Assembly (NCBI GenBank): GCA_910585745.1
Contig: CAJUFM010000005.1
Span: 1-64,000, forward strand
Origin: an uncultured Eubacterium sp.
GTDB taxonomy: Bacteria; Bacillota; Clostridia; Lachnospirales; Lachnospiraceae
Direction: 5' to 3'
DNA length: 64,000 bases
Shown: positions 8,696 to 19,677 of the stretch, piece after piece
How the letters are laid out: every line of letters begins with the position of its first letter
How positions within the stretch are numbered: the stretch's first letter is position 1
The notes under the pieces: generated by a model
The model's input: the letters and a program-made list of their open reading frames with translations, nothing else
What the model was told of the DNA's origin: nothing
Database searches by the model: none
Position numbers and translations under genes: made by a program

Positions 8696-11600
8696 TTACT
8701 CATCCAGCGGAATCAATTCTTCCTCTTCGGCGAGGATTCCTTCATCCACTTCCTCTGTCATAAACAGCGCTTCGGTTTCATCCGTCATCGCTGCATCATT
8801 TTGCATACCGTCTTCATCGGTTTCATTTACAACCTCTTCTTCCAGAACCGGTTCCGGTGGATCCAGACTGTCTACCAGGTCACTGTGAAGCCCGATGTTG
8901 CGGTAACGTTTCATACCTGTTCCCGCCGGGATCAGCTTACCGATGATAACATTCTCTTTCAGACCGATCAGTGGATCTACTTTTCCTTTGATCGCTGCAT
9001 CCGTGAGCACTTTCGTCGTTTCCTGGAAAGACGCTGCTGACAGGAAAGAATTAGTAGCAAGGGAGGCTTTCGTGATACCGAGGATGATCTGCTTGCCCTC
9101 TGGCACTTCCAGTCCCTTTTCTTCCAGTTCCTCAACTTTGTCATCAAATTCCAGTGTATCTACCAGTGTGCCCGGAAGGAAATCCGAATCTCCATTGTTC
9201 TCAATCCGAACCTTCTTAAGCATCTGGCGGACGATCACTTCGATATGCTTGTCATTGATCTCAACACCCTGCAGGCGGTAAACACGCTGCACCTCGCGGA
9301 GCATGTAATCCTGAACGGCGCGGACGCCCTTGATCTTCAGAATATCATGAGGATTGACACTACCCTCTGTCAGCTCGTCGCCTGCCTCCAGCTCCTGACC
9401 ATCCATTACTTTGATACGGGAACCATAAGGAATGAGATATGCTTTTGTCTGACCGGTCTTGTCATCACTGATGATAACTTCGCGCTTTTTCTTGGTATCT
9501 CTCAGAGTTACCGTTCCGCCAAATTCGGAAATGATCGCAAGTCCCTTTGGCTTTCTTGCCTCAAACAGCTCCTCCACACGGGGAAGACCCTGTGTGATAT
9601 CATCTCCTGCCACACCACCGGTATGGAAGGTACGCATCGTAAGCTGTGTACCCGGTTCACCGATGGACTGCGCAGCAATGATCCCCACGGCCTCGCCTAC
9701 CTGCACCGGTTCACCAGTCGCCATGTTGGAGCCGTAGCATTTCGCACAGATACCAATATGGGATTTGCAGGTAAGGATCGTACGGATCTTCACCTTCGCC
9801 TTATCTCCGGCATCGATGATCGGTTTTGTATTTACAATTCTCGCCGCACGCTTCGGTGTGATCATATGATTTGCCTTCACGATGAGGTTGCCCTCATCAT
9901 CATACATATTTTCACAGGCATAGCGCCCGGTAATTCTTTCCTCTAATGTCTCAATGACTTCTTTTCCATCCATAAAGGCACTGATCCACATACCTGGAAT
10001 TTCATCCTGACCCTCACAACAGTCTGTCTCGCGAATGATCAGATCCTGGGATACGTCAACCAGACGTCTCGTCAGATATCCGGAGTCTGCTGTACGCAGC
10101 GCTGTATCAGAAAGTCCCTTACGGGCGCCGTGAGCCGAGATAAAGTACTCCAATACGTCAAGACCCTCACGGAAATTTGACTTGATGGGAAGCTCGATGG
10201 TACGTCCTGATGTATCGGCCATCAGTCCACGCATTCCGGCAAGCTGCTTGATCTGCTTGTCAGATCCACGGGCTCCGGAGTCCGCCATCATAAAGATATT
10301 GTTATATTTATCCAGGCCTGTCAGAAGTGCCTCTGTGATATCGTCATCGGCATTCTTCCAGGTCTCAATAACTGCCTTGTAGCGCTCTTCCTCGGTGAGA
10401 AGTCCACGCCGGAAATTCCTGGAGATGTCCTCCACTGTCGCCTCTGCATCTGCAAGAATTTTCTTTTTAGCTTCTGGAACTTCCATATCCGAGATGGATA
10501 CTGTCATCGCAGCCCTGGTGGAGAATTTATACCCCAGCGACTTGATGGCATCCAGCGTCTCCGCCGTTCTCGTAGCGCCATGGTTATTGATACATTTCTC
10601 AAGAATCTGCTTCAGCTGTTTTTTTCCTACGTGGAAATCCACCTCCAGCTTCAGGAAATTCTCGTCCTTTTCACGGTCCACAAATCCGAGATCCTGGGTA
10701 ATGATCTCATTGAAAATAAACCGTCCGAGGGTGGACTCGATGATCCGGGTCTCCTTCTCGCCCTTTTTATTGATACCCTCACGTCTCACTTTAATCTTGG
10801 CATGAAGGGTGATCTCATGGTTTTCATAGGCAACAATGGCCTCATTCATATTACGGAATGCTTTTCCTTCTCCCTTTGCCCCCGGTCTTTCCTGGGTCAG
10901 ATAATAGATACCAAGTACCATATCCTGGGAAGGCACTGCCACCGGACCGCCATCCGACGGTTTCAGCAGGTTGTTTGGTGAGAGCAGCAGGAAACGGCAC
11001 TCCGCCTGGGCTTCCACTGAGAGCGGAAGATGCACAGCCATCTGGTCTCCGTCAAAGTCAGCATTGAAGGCAGTACATACCAGCGGATGCAGTTTAATCG
11101 CTTTACCCTCTACCAATGTCGGCTCAAAGGCCTGAATACCGAGACGATGAAGTGTAGGAGCACGGTTCAGCATAACAGGATGCTCTTTGATCACCTGCTC
11201 TAAAATATCCCATACAGCCGGCTCCAGCTTCTCAACCATTTTTTTAGCATTCTTTATATTGTGGGCGGTTCCATTTGCCACCAATTCCTTCATTACAAAA
11301 GGCTTAAACAGCTCAATTGCCATTTCCTTCGGCAGACCGCACTGATAGATCTTGAGCTCCGGACCTACCACGATAACCGAACGTCCAGAATAATCTACAC
11401 GCTTACCAAGAAGGTTCTGACGGAAACGTCCCTGCTTACCTTTGAGCATATCCGACAGGGATTTCAGGGCACGGTTACCCGGACCTGTCACCGGACGTCC
11501 ACGGCGTCCGTTGTCAATCAGTGCATCCACTGCTTCCTGAAGCATACGTTTTTCATTTCGTACGATGATATCTGGTGCGCCCAGTTCCAGAAGTCTTTTC

Positions 11601-12424
11601 AGACGATTATTACGGTTGATGATACGACGGTACAGATCATTCATATCTGAGGTGGCAAAACGCCCGCCATCCAGCTGTACCATTGGACGAAGATCCGGCG
11701 GGATCACCGGGATCACTGTAAGGATCATCCAGTCTGGTTTGTTGCCGGACTCACGGAATGCCTCAATAACCTCAAGTCTCTTGATAATACGGGCACGCTT
11801 CTGTCCGGTGGAAGTCTTGAGATCTGTCTTCAGCTCCTTAGATTCCTCCTCCAGATCGATCCTCTGCAGCAGCTCCTGAATCGACTCTGCCCCCATTCCC
11901 ACACGGAAGGTATCACCAAAATCCTCTCTGGCTTTCTGATATTCCTGTTCGGAGAGCACCTGCTTAACCTGGACTTCCTTCACATCAGATTCCAGTACAA
12001 TATATGCTGCAAAATACAGTACTTTTTCTAATACCTTGGGGGATATATCGAGTATCAGTCCCATACGGCTTGGAATCCCTTTAAAATACCAGATATGGGA
12101 TACCGGCGCCGCCAGCTCAATATGTCCCATGCGCTCTCTGCGGACACTGGATTTGGTTACCTCCACTCCACATCGGTCGCAGACTACGCCTTTATAACGA
12201 ACCTTTTTATATTTACCACAATGACACTCCCAGTCCTTGCTTGGACCGAAAATCTTCTCGCAGAACAAACCGTCCTTTTCCGGTTTCAGAGTTCTATAGT
12301 TGATGGTTTCCGGTTTTTTTACCTCTCCTCTGGACCACTCACGAATCTTACTTGGAGAAGCTAGTTTAATCTTTATTTTATCGTATGTTAATGATTCTTG
12401 TATAACATCACTTACCTGTGGCAT
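8696..12424 (-). CDS. rpoC: DNA-directed RNA polymerase subunit beta'
   Basis: A 1242-residue, full-length beta' subunit of bacterial RNA polymerase, which with beta forms the active-site cleft. The N-terminal zinc ribbon is '[19 protein letters not shown]' (about residues 67-85). The catalytic magnesium loop '[12 protein letters not shown]' lies near residue 455 and the second zinc site '[13 protein letters not shown]' in the last third. The bridge-helix/trigger-loop region contains '[15 protein letters not shown]'. The C-terminal tail is very acidic. The ATG start has GGAGG upstream and lies 17 bases after the rpoB stop, so it is in one operon with rpoB. It is followed by a terminator rather than by rpsL-rpsG-fusA-tuf, so the str operon is elsewhere. 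Confidence 0.99.
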   Translation of the reverse strand: MPQVSDVIQESLTYDKIKIKLASPSKIREWSRGEVKKPETINYRTLKPEKDGLFCEKIFGPSKDWECHCGKYKKVRYKGVVCDRCGVEVTKSSVRRERMGHIELAAPVSHIWYFKGIPSRMGLILDISPKVLEKVLYFAAYIVLESDVKEVQVKQVLSEQEYQKAREDFGDTFRVGMGAESIQELLQRIDLEEESKELKTDLKTSTGQKRARIIKRLEVIEAFRESGNKPDWMILTVIPVIPPDLRPMVQLDGGRFATSDMNDLYRRIINRNNRLKRLLELGAPDIIVRNEKRMLQEAVDALIDNGRRGRPVTGPGNRALKSLSDMLKGKQGRFRQNLLGKRVDYSGRSVIVVGPELKIYQCGLPKEMAIELFKPFVMKELVANGTAHNIKNAKKMVEKLEPAVWDILEQVIKEHPVMLNRAPTLHRLGIQAFEPTLVEGKAIKLHPLVCTAFNADFDGDQMAVHLPLSVEAQAECRFLLLSPNNLLKPSDGGPVAVPSQDMVLGIYYLTQERPGAKGEGKAFRNMNEAIVAYENHEITLHAKIKVRREGINKKGEKETRIIESTLGRFIFNEIITQDLGFVDREKDENFLKLEVDFHVGKKQLKQILEKCINNHGATRTAETLDAIKSLGYKFSTRAAMTVSISDMEVPEAKKKILADAEATVEDISRNFRRGLLTEEERYKAVIETWKNADDDITEALLTGLDKYNNIFMMADSGARGSDKQIKQLAGMRGLMADTSGRTIELPIKSNFREGLDVLEYFISAHGARKGLSDTALRTADSGYLTRRLVDVSQDLIIRETDCCEGQDEIPGMWISAFMDGKEVIETLEERITGRYACENMYDDEGNLIVKANHMITPKRAARIVNTKPIIDAGDKAKVKIRTILTCKSHIGICAKCYGSNMATGEPVQVGEAVGIIAAQSIGEPGTQLTMRTFHTGGVAGDDITQGLPRVEELFEARKPKGLAIISEFGGTVTLRDTKKKREVIISDDKTGQTKAYLIPYGSRIKVMDGQELEAGDELTEGSVNPHDILKIKGVRAVQDYMLREVQRVYRLQGVEINDKHIEVIVRQMLKKVRIENNGDSDFLPGTLVDTLEFDDKVEELEEKGLEVPEGKQIILGITKASLATNSFLSAASFQETTKVLTDAAIKGKVDPLIGLKENVIIGKLIPAGTGMKRYRNIGLHSDLVDSLDPPEPVLEEEVVNETDEDGMQNDAAMTDETEALFMTEEVDEGILAEEEELIPLDE

Positions 12425-12441
12425 ATTCCTTCCTCCAATTC

Positions 12442-15400
12442 TTAAAACTCTTCTGCGACTCCAATGCTGCTGTCATCATCCAGATCCTCCAGCGCAGCTT
12501 CTCTAAATCCTGCACTCTCAAAGGACTCTTCCTGAAGTTCAAACTTATCACCCTCGATCAGACCGGATACATCTTCCACAGTACCTTCCTCTACGGTCTC
12601 TGTCATCTGGATCTCTTCACCATTCTCATCCAGAACAGTTACATCCAGTGCCAGGGACTGAAGTTCCTTCAAAAGTACCTTGAAGGATTCCGGAATTCCC
12701 GGATCGGAAATGTTATCTCCTTTGATGATCGCCTCATAGGTCTTCACACGTCCAACCACATCATCGGATTTGACAGTAAGAATCTCCTGGAGTGTATAAG
12801 CGGCACCATATGCCTCCAGAGCCCAAACCTCCATCTCTCCAAAACGCTGTCCTCCGAACTGCGCCTTACCACCCAGCGGCTGCTGGGTAACCAGGGAGTA
12901 TGGTCCGGTGGAACGGGCATGGATCTTATCGTCCACCAAATGATGAAGCTTGAGGTAATGCATGAATCCAATGGTTACCTCTCCATCAAAGAATTCTCCA
13001 GTCCGGCCGTCACGAAGCTGAACCTTTCCGTCTTCCTTGATCGGCACTCCTGCCCATTCTTTGCGGTATTCCTCATTTTCAAGAAGGAATTTCATAACTT
13101 CCGGATCAAGAATGTCTTTATATTTCTCTTCAAACTCATCCAGCGGAGTATTGACATAATCGTTGGCGAGCTTGAGTGTATCCATAATATCAATCTCATT
13201 GGCCCCGTCAAATACCGGCGTCGCCACATTAAAGCCCAGTGCCTTGGCTGCAAGGCTCAGATGAATCTCCAGCACCTGTCCAATGTTCATTCGGGAAGGC
13301 ACACCCAGCGGATTCAATACGATATCCAGGGGACGTCCATTTGGTAGAAATGGCATATCCTCTACCGGAAGCACACGGGAAACCACACCCTTATTTCCGT
13401 GACGTCCTGCCATCTTATCTCCTACCTGGATCTTTCTCTTCTGTGCAATATAGATACGGACAGTCTTATTGACACCTGGTGAAAGTTCATCTCCATTATC
13501 CCTGGTAAATACCTTGGCATCCACAACAATACCAAACTCACCGTGAGGAACACGCAGGGAAGTATCTCTTACCTCTCTGGCTTTTTCTCCGAAGATCGCG
13601 CGAAGAAGTCTCTCTTCTGCAGTCAGCTCTGTCTCACCCTTTGGTGTCACCTTACCCACAAGGATGTCACCGGCACGAACCTCTGCACCAATACGGATAA
13701 TACCCTGTTCGTTCAGGTCTTTCAATGCGTCGTCGCCGACTCCCGGAACATCTCTGGTAATCTCCTCCGGTCCCAGCTTGGTGTCTCTCGCCTCCGTCTC
13801 ATATTCGGTGATATGAACAGAAGTATAAACGTCCTCCTGAACCAGCCGCTCACTCAAAAGTACGGCATCCTCGTAGTTGTAACCCTCCCATGTCATAAAC
13901 CCGATCAGAGGGTTCTTTCCGAGAGCAATCTCCCCGCCGGAAGTAGAAGGACCGTCAGCGATAACCTGTCCTTTCTCAACTTCGTCTCCTTTAGAAACGA
14001 TCGGTCTCTGGTTCATACAGGTTCCCTGGTTACTGCGGACAAATTTAGCAAGCTTGTATTCATCTTTATTTCCATCTTTTTTCTTAATGAGAATACGGTT
14101 TGATTCAGCGCGCTCTACGATACCGCCTTCTTCTGCCACCACACAGTTTCCGGAGTCCACTGCCGCTTTCATCTCCATACCTGTTCCCACAGCGGGTGCC
14201 TCAGTCACAAGAAGGGGAACTGCCTGACGCTGCATGTTGGAACCCATCAGGGCACGGTTCGCATCGTCATTCTCCAGGAATGGGATCATCGCTGTCGCCA
14301 CGGAAAATACCATCTTAGGCGACACATCCATATAATCAATCTTATTTCTCTGGAACTCAGAAGTTTCCTCCCTGTAACGTCCCGAAATATTTTTACGCAC
14401 GAAATGTCCATCCTCATCCAACGCCTCATTCGCCTGCGCCACATGATATCTGTCCTCTTCGTCTGCAGTCATATATACAACTTCATCGGTAACCATCGGA
14501 TTATCCGGGTCACTCTTATCCACTTTGCGGTAAGGCGCCTCTACAAATCCGTACTCGTTAATTCTCGCATAAGAAGCAAGAGAATTGATCAGACCGATGT
14601 TCGGACCTTCTGGTGTCTCGATAGGACACATTCTTCCATAGTGGGAATAATGCACGTCACGCACCTCAAATCCAGCACGGTCTCTGGAAAGACCACCCGG
14701 CCCCAGGGCGGAAAGACGTCTCTTATGGGTCAGCTCAGACAATGGATTGTTCTGATCCATAAACTGTGACAGCTGGGAACTTCCAAAAAACTCCTTAACA
14801 GCTGCCGTCACCGGCTTAATATTAATCAGCGACTGGGCAGAGATCGTAGCCACATCCTGTGTCGTCATACGCTCGCGAACCACTCTCTCCATACGGGACA
14901 GACCGATACGGTACTGATTCTGGAGAAGTTCTCCCACCGCACGGATACGCCGGTTGCCCAGATGGTCAATATCATCGTCATTTCCCACACCATACTCAAG
15001 ATGCATGTTATAATTGATCGAAGCAAAAATGTCTTCTTTTGTAATATGTTTCGGTATTAAATCTGCTATGTTCTTTTTGATTGCTTCGTATCTTTCCTCT
15101 TCTGTCGTATACGCATCCAAAATCTCTTTCAGACGTGGATAGTATACCTCTTCTGTCACACCTAACGCTTTTTTATCTGCATTTGGTAAAAATGCATGTA
15201 AATCAACCATCATATTGGAGAGTATTTTTACAACCCGCTCCTCTGTCTGTATCATCACAAAAGGAACCGCTGTGTTCTGGATCTCTGTCGCCTTTTCCTC
15301 AGAGATTACCGTTCCTGCTTCCGCCACAACTTCACCTGTCATCACATCTACCACATCTTCTGCCAGGGTAAATCCAGTAATACGGTTGCGGAAGGCAAGT

Positions 15401-16245
15401 TTTTTATTGAATTTATAACGTCCAACCTTCGCAAGATCATAACGTCTCACATCAAAAAACATACTGTTAATGAGACTTTCCGCACTGTCAACAGACAAAG
15501 GCTCACCTGGACGAAGTTTTTTATACAGCTCCAGAAGACCGTCCTGATAATTTTCAGAGGCATCTTTGGCAAAGCTGGCAACGATCTTTGGCTCCTCACC
15601 AAAGAGATCAAGGATCTCCTGATTGGTCCCCACACCAAGAGCGCGGATCAGCACCGTGATCGGCACCTTACGGTTACGGTCTACGCGCACATAGAAAATA
15701 TCATTGGAGTCCGTCTCATATTCCAGCCATGCACCACGATTTGGAATGACCGTGGAAGAATACAGTTCCTTACCAATTTTATCATGAGCAATTCCGTAAT
15801 AAATACCAGGAGAACGAACGAGCTGGCTTACAATAACACGCTCCGCACCATTGATCACAAAGGTTCCCGTAGCGGTCATAAGCGGCAGATCACCCATGAA
15901 AATATCATGCTCACTGATTTCTTCTGTTTCTTTATTGTGAAGTCTTACCTTCACCTTCAGCGGAGCAGCGTATGTGGCATCCCGTTCCTTACAGGCCTCA
16001 ATAGAATATTTCACATCATCTCTGCACAGCTCGAAACTTACAAATTCAAGGCTGAGATTCCCGTTGTAATCTGAAATCGGGGAAATATCACGAAAAACTT
16101 CATTTAAACCTTCTTCCAAAAACCATTTGTATGAATCTGTCTGAACCGCAATGAGGTTTGGCATCTCCAATACTTCTTTTTGCTTTGAGTAACTCATTCT
16201 GACGCCTTTGCCCACTTTGACAGGACGTATTCTGTTTTTCTCCAT
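12442..16245 (-). CDS. rpoB: DNA-directed RNA polymerase subunit beta
   Basis: A 1267-residue, full-length beta subunit. The rifampicin pocket '[20 protein letters not shown]' and following '[19 protein letters not shown]' match the sensitive consensus, with no familiar resistance substitution. 'MAGRHGNKG' and the C-terminal clamp sequence '[20 protein letters not shown]' are intact. The start is taken as ATG 16245, because AAGGAG lies 11 bases before it; the upstream in-frame GTG at 16257 overlaps the ribosome site. Transcription comes from a consensus promoter at 16340-16368. No rplJ-rplL precede it, so rpoBC is a free-standing unit here. Confidence 0.99.
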   Translation of the reverse strand: MEKNRIRPVKVGKGVRMSYSKQKEVLEMPNLIAVQTDSYKWFLEEGLNEVFRDISPISDYNGNLSLEFVSFELCRDDVKYSIEACKERDATYAAPLKVKVRLHNKETEEISEHDIFMGDLPLMTATGTFVINGAERVIVSQLVRSPGIYYGIAHDKIGKELYSSTVIPNRGAWLEYETDSNDIFYVRVDRNRKVPITVLIRALGVGTNQEILDLFGEEPKIVASFAKDASENYQDGLLELYKKLRPGEPLSVDSAESLINSMFFDVRRYDLAKVGRYKFNKKLAFRNRITGFTLAEDVVDVMTGEVVAEAGTVISEEKATEIQNTAVPFVMIQTEERVVKILSNMMVDLHAFLPNADKKALGVTEEVYYPRLKEILDAYTTEEERYEAIKKNIADLIPKHITKEDIFASINYNMHLEYGVGNDDDIDHLGNRRIRAVGELLQNQYRIGLSRMERVVRERMTTQDVATISAQSLINIKPVTAAVKEFFGSSQLSQFMDQNNPLSELTHKRRLSALGPGGLSRDRAGFEVRDVHYSHYGRMCPIETPEGPNIGLINSLASYARINEYGFVEAPYRKVDKSDPDNPMVTDEVVYMTADEEDRYHVAQANEALDEDGHFVRKNISGRYREETSEFQRNKIDYMDVSPKMVFSVATAMIPFLENDDANRALMGSNMQRQAVPLLVTEAPAVGTGMEMKAAVDSGNCVVAEEGGIVERAESNRILIKKKDGNKDEYKLAKFVRSNQGTCMNQRPIVSKGDEVEKGQVIADGPSTSGGEIALGKNPLIGFMTWEGYNYEDAVLLSERLVQEDVYTSVHITEYETEARDTKLGPEEITRDVPGVGDDALKDLNEQGIIRIGAEVRAGDILVGKVTPKGETELTAEERLLRAIFGEKAREVRDTSLRVPHGEFGIVVDAKVFTRDNGDELSPGVNKTVRIYIAQKRKIQVGDKMAGRHGNKGVVSRVLPVEDMPFLPNGRPLDIVLNPLGVPSRMNIGQVLEIHLSLAAKALGFNVATPVFDGANEIDIMDTLKLANDYVNTPLDEFEEKYKDILDPEVMKFLLENEEYRKEWAGVPIKEDGKVQLRDGRTGEFFDGEVTIGFMHYLKLHHLVDDKIHARSTGPYSLVTQQPLGGKAQFGGQRFGEMEVWALEAYGAAYTLQEILTVKSDDVVGRVKTYEAIIKGDNISDPGIPESFKVLLKELQSLALDVTVLDENGEEIQMTETVEEGTVEDVSGLIEGDKFELQEESFESAGFREAALEDLDDDSSIGVAEEF

Positions 16246-16339
16246 TGATGATTTCACTCCTTGTTTTTTTTACAGAACTGTGCTATAATAAATCTACATA
16301 GGGCTAATACTCCTAATTTACCACAATACTGTATATTCC

Positions 16340-16368
16340 ATCTTACCACAGTTGTAGAGCGGTGTCAA
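16340..16368 (-). promoter_or_regulatory. rpoB: Strong sigma-A promoter for rpoBC
   Basis: On the minus strand TTGACA (16363-16368) and TAAGAT (16340-16345) are separated by exactly 17 bases, with an A/T-rich stretch upstream of the -35. The transcript would carry a leader of roughly 85-90 bases before the rpoB ATG. Confidence 0.85.
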
Positions 16369-16415
16369 TATAAAATTGGCACTTTTTTTGTATTTAGAAA
16401 AGTTAAGCAGAAATG

Positions 16416-16540
16416 AAAAAAACCACAGCAGAAAGAGTGCGAAGCACTCCCCCCACGAGACCAGGCATCGGGCAAATTTATTTGCACCGATGCCTGGTCC
16501 TGTGGGGGACATACTCCCGTATTTTCTGCTGTGGTTTTTT
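16416..16540. repeat. Large compound palindrome (copy 1 of a repeated element)
   Basis: Outer arms pair AAACCACAGCAGAAA (ending 16434) with TTTCTGCTGTGGTTT (16523-16537). Inside lie a small hairpin GAGTGC-GAA-GCACTC (16435-16449) and a long arm pair CCCCCAC..GACCAGGCATCGG..GCAAAT with ATTTGC..CCGATGCCTGGTC..GTGGGGG (16450-16508). About 69 bases of the right half recur at 17762-17830. The outer ACCACAGCA/TGCTGTGGT ends also recur around the terminator after the tRNA gene (36272-36314). It lies just upstream of the rpoB promoter and could act as a terminator for genes entering from the right, or be a mobile REP/MITE-like repeat. Confidence 0.75.
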
Positions 16541-16671
16541 CTCTTCTCTATTTAACGCTCAACCCAAGTGAGATGCAGGCGGCCTGCCCGCCAGAATCGA
16601 GCTTGTGCTCGCCATTTTGACCGATTGTACAAAAATCTGCAATGAAATCCGACAGGGTCAGGCCACAAGCA
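16541..16671. other. Non-coding interval with two short palindromes
   Basis: Between the large palindrome and the broken Rpn gene. It contains GCAGGCGGCCTGC near 16574 and CGAGC-TTGT-GCTCG at 16598-16611. No credible reading frame or promoter was seen. It is probably repeat debris or the 3' end of the insertion carrying the nuclease pseudogene. Confidence 0.4.
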
Positions 16672-17461
16672 TTATACTGCTTGCAATTCCTTCTTCAATT
16701 CTAACACCTGTTCCAGAGTGAGTCCGGAATACATTGCAACTTTTTCCAACGGCAAATCTCCATCTTCTATCATTCTCATTGCTGAATCTATTTTTTCCTG
16801 TTCCACACCCTGCTCATATTTTTCCTGATAATTCATCTGCAATGTCATATAATCCAACCTCCATTTCTCATTCTTTCTGACGGACTTTACTGCTTCATCT
16901 AATTCTCTGGTAAAGTCATCCTCTGGCTCTTTACCATCAATCAAAATCAAGTAGCTTTTTCATTTCCGGAGTGACATCATCCATTGTGCCCTTCGTATTT
17001 AAAATAATCTTCGTTGTATCGTCTCCAAGACCTAACTCTGGATTTTGGATACAGCGATTTTCAAAAGTATAGATATGCCGTCCTTCTCCAAACAAATCAA
17101 AGGTACATACAAAGATGACAAAACTGCGTTTCAAGTTTTTGTAATTATCCCCCTTTTCCAAAATATTCAGATCTATCATTCCTTGATAATATCTTGTTCG
17201 CTTAGGAAGATTTCTATTCTCTGTGGTCTGCATTTCAATATTATAAACAGTTTCTTTCCCATCCTCCACATAGATATCCAGACGTACACTTTTCGCATCT
17301 GCAGAAATGTCTATCGTCTCCTGCGACTTGGGATATTAAATGCGGGATATCTTGATACCGAGTATCCGTTCCAAGAAAGGCTTGCAAAACTTCGGATTTC
17401 TCATGATAACACTAAACATAAAATCATCCTTGATTTGCAGTTTTTCAAAAGCTTTCTCCAT
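16672..17461 (-). pseudogene. Broken Rpn-family / PD-(D/E)XK 'putative transposase' nuclease gene
   Basis: The ancestral frame begins at ATG 17461 (AAGGAG seven bases upstream) and reads as the Rpn/PDDEXK transposase-like family: 'LQIKDDFMFSVIMRNP', 'FLERILGIKI', 'SADAKSVRLDIYVEDGKE', 'YNIEMQTTENRNLPKRTRYY', then 'LLDF...DGKEPEDDFTREL' and a helical C-terminus with 'LSLEKV'-like repeats. Two lesions are visible. An in-frame TAA replaces a codon after 'KISRI' (near 17338), and one extra base after 'KKLLDF' (near 16943) shifts the frame. The two surviving open pieces are 17269-16937 and 16950-16672. Family members are recombination-promoting nucleases found in many copies in Lachnospiraceae. 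This copy is unlikely to be functional. Confidence 0.82.
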
Positions 17462-17560
17462 TATGACGCTCCTTCTTTTTCTTTATTTTTATTATAATAT
17501 GCGCCTGTGTGGTTGGCAAGGGTAGATTTTTACCAGTACAAATTTTTAATCTTAACAACA

Positions 17561-17747
17561 TCACTTCCTCTTTACCCGAGGCAAATATCCATGATATCTG
17601 CAAACTATAAACTCTAACGCTTCAAATGAATACTCCTCAAAGCTAAAAGCTCTCCTTCATATTGCTGCACAACAAACTCTACATTTTCTTTCAATTTTTC
17701 AAAGAATTCTGGTGTGTCAAATGAAACTCCTTCACCAACTTTATTCA
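17561..17747 (-). pseudogene. Frameshifted remnant of a small gene
   Basis: An ATG at 17747 opens 'MNKVGEGVSFDTPEFFEKL' and continues to 'VVQQYEGELLA', after which one missing base puts 'FEEYSFEALEFIV' and 'RYHGYLPRVKRK' in the next frame, ending with TGA at 17561-17563. Joined, the two parts read as one protein of about 61 residues. There is no clear ribosome site. The family is not recognised. It sits between the Rpn pseudogene and a partial copy of the palindromic repeat. Confidence 0.4.
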
Positions 17748-17761
17748 TAGCATAAACGCCT

Positions 17762-17830
17762 GGGCAAATTCATTTGCATCGATGCCTGGTCCTGTGGGGG
17801 ACGTACTCCCGTATTTTCTGCCCTGGTTTT
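17762..17830. repeat. Partial second copy of the palindromic element
   Basis: Matches 16470-16538 in the same orientation with only a few substitutions, from GGGCAAATT through GTGGGGGAC to CTGGTTTT; the left half of the palindrome is missing. It abuts the stop of the AAA/PD-(D/E)XK gene. Together the two copies bracket the broken Rpn gene and the small remnant. Confidence 0.75.
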
Positions 17831-17833
17831 CCC

Positions 17834-19519
17834 CTACTTTCTCACCATACACTCTTTCCGGTAAAAGCTCACACCGTATTTTTTTATATTGTCATACCCT
17901 TCGGCACGAAGTTCTGCCTCATAATCCATTTCCTCGACCTGTTTCAATGCCTTATTACACTCTTGTTCCATTCCCTGAAAACTGTCCGACACTTTTAATT
18001 CCAGTATGACGGCAGCCCCCCGGACAGATGGTGTTTTTAATAGGATATCCGGACGCCCGGTCCCACTTTCACGATTTGACACAACAAGGTATTTCCCGGC
18101 TCCTTTCAAAATACCTGCCAGAAAACCATGATAATAATTCTCAGCATAGTCATAAAAACTAATCGTATCTAAAAGTTGTTTAGAAATAAATGTTTCAATC
18201 TTCTCACAATCCCCCTTTTCCAAAGCAAAAATTAATTCTGAGCGCTCCAGATTCTTAACTCTTTTATCAAACCATGTAAGAATCGTTCTCTTATAAATCG
18301 TGCGGATTTCCGTATTCGGAATCATAAGTTTCATATAATTTGTATCATCCTCAAGACTTCCGCCGCCAGCCTTTAGATAGCCGGTAAAATAAAGAAAGTT
18401 CCAAAGATTATCCTGCGAATCATAAATTGAATCATAGGTGATATCTTCATACACTGGTTTTTTGATCGTCCCTCCAGCAATCAGCTTTTCAATTTCCTGA
18501 CGCACCTCTGAATCCGCATTCTCTACCAGTTCTTTAACAATACTGTTGGAAGAAGTATTAGACCAATACGGTCTAGGAAATGCATCCTGGTTTGCTAGAG
18601 AAACCTTTACATAATTTAAAATACTCCAGGGATTATAAATATCTATTTCCCCAAAGCGGTAACCATCATACCAGTTTTTTACCTCAGCAAATTTATCTTT
18701 CAGACCATAAAAGGAAAGAACCTCCATCACCTCTTTTTCTGTAAACCCAAAACTGTCAGCATACCACGGATTCAAAATGGAGTATATCTCCAAATTATTT
18801 AATCCAGTAAAAATACTCTCACGACTGATCCGCAGGCACCCTGTTATGACAGAGAATTCCAAATCAGGATTTGTTTTTAACGCCGATTCAAACAGGGAGC
18901 GGATAAAACCTGTCATTTCTTCATAAAAACCTTCAAAATAAGCATTTTCCAGAGGAACATCGTATTCATCCAGCAATATAATCGTCCGTTTTCCATGATA
19001 TTTCGCAAGACAAGATGATAAAAAATCCAGTGCCTTTGCATATTCCACATCCTGCGCCTTCTGATTCATTACCGCCCTAAACCGCTTTTTATCATTTTCA
19101 GAAATTCCTTCCCAGGACAGAATATATGCGTGGCGTTTATATTCCTTCGCAATCTCATCCACAAGACTGGCAACCGCCATCTCAAATGTCGGCTGCTTGG
19201 CAGCTTTCAATGACAAATTGATCACCGGATATCTTCCCTGCTGATCCATGTACTCCCCGCCACATGCCGCAATGTCTAATCCATCAAATAAATAAGCGTT
19301 TTCAATTTTCTCTCCATTTTCATTCAGTTCTTCTTCAAAAAATCTCCTTATCATACTAAGATTTAATGTTTTCCCAAAACGCCTTGGTCGTGTAAATAAA
19401 TTAACGCTTCCCATATTATCAATTAAATTTTTAATCATGAATGACTTGTCAACATAGTACATATTTCCATCGATAATTCGCTTAAAATCTTCAAAACCAA
19501 TCGGCACTGACTTTTTCAA
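17834..19519 (-). CDS. AAA-ATPase-like / PD-(D/E)XK nuclease fusion protein (DUF1703 family)
   Basis: A 561-residue protein of the family that joins an N-terminal AAA-ATPase-like domain to a C-terminal PD-(D/E)XK nuclease-like domain. The Walker A variant is 'FTRPRRFGKT' (about 42-51) and Walker B is 'RTIILLDEYDVPL' (about 177-189). The C-terminal nuclease core is seen as 'GAGKYLVVSNRESGTGRPDI' and 'AAVILELKVS', with D and ExK positions intact. The start is placed at TTG 19519, because AGAAGG lies eight bases ahead; a GTG at 19528 would sit on that site. These genes occur in many copies in gut Firmicutes and Bacteroidetes and are often treated as mobile or selfish, with no proven role. It looks intact and has its own promoter. 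Confidence 0.85.
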   Translation of the reverse strand: MKKSVPIGFEDFKRIIDGNMYYVDKSFMIKNLIDNMGSVNLFTRPRRFGKTLNLSMIRRFFEEELNENGEKIENAYLFDGLDIAACGGEYMDQQGRYPVINLSLKAAKQPTFEMAVASLVDEIAKEYKRHAYILSWEGISENDKKRFRAVMNQKAQDVEYAKALDFLSSCLAKYHGKRTIILLDEYDVPLENAYFEGFYEEMTGFIRSLFESALKTNPDLEFSVITGCLRISRESIFTGLNNLEIYSILNPWYADSFGFTEKEVMEVLSFYGLKDKFAEVKNWYDGYRFGEIDIYNPWSILNYVKVSLANQDAFPRPYWSNTSSNSIVKELVENADSEVRQEIEKLIAGGTIKKPVYEDITYDSIYDSQDNLWNFLYFTGYLKAGGGSLEDDTNYMKLMIPNTEIRTIYKRTILTWFDKRVKNLERSELIFALEKGDCEKIETFISKQLLDTISFYDYAENYYHGFLAGILKGAGKYLVVSNRESGTGRPDILLKTPSVRGAAVILELKVSDSFQGMEQECNKALKQVEEMDYEAELRAEGYDNIKKYGVSFYRKECMVRK

Positions 19520-19567
19520 AATAATCACCTTCTCTCTTCCGCCAGCTATAATCTTTATTTAAAAGTT

Positions 19568-19595
19568 ATCTTATCATATCTTCTCAAAAATGCAA
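19568..19595 (-). promoter_or_regulatory. Probable promoter of the AAA/PD-(D/E)XK gene
   Basis: On the minus strand TTGCAT (19590-19595), a 16-base spacer and TAAGAT (19568-19573) with a TGA extension before the -10. Confidence 0.5.
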
Positions 19596-19616
19596 AGGAA
19601 ATCCACGGTTTCTTCT

Positions 19617-19645
19617 TTCATATTTCCAACTTTCATCCATATAAT
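19617..19645 (+). promoter_or_regulatory. Probable promoter of the DUF885 lipoprotein gene
   Basis: TTCATA (19617-19622), a 17-base spacer and a perfect TATAAT (19640-19645), 33 bases before the start codon. The -35 matches consensus at four of six positions. Confidence 0.5.
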
Positions 19646-19677
19646 ATATCAATTGCTCTGCCCCTGGGGTGACCCTT

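Noticed and set aside
9245-9946. 233-codon plus-strand open frame within rpoC
   Set aside because: Antisense shadow of a highly conserved gene; no ribosome site or recognisable motif.
12418-13347. 309-codon plus-strand open frame over the rpoC/rpoB junction
   Set aside because: Antisense to rpoB and rpoC with a composition typical of reverse-strand shadows.
16258-16339. Possible L10-type or other protein-binding leader of rpoB
   Set aside because: No convincing secondary structure; only a purine-rich leader and ribosome site.
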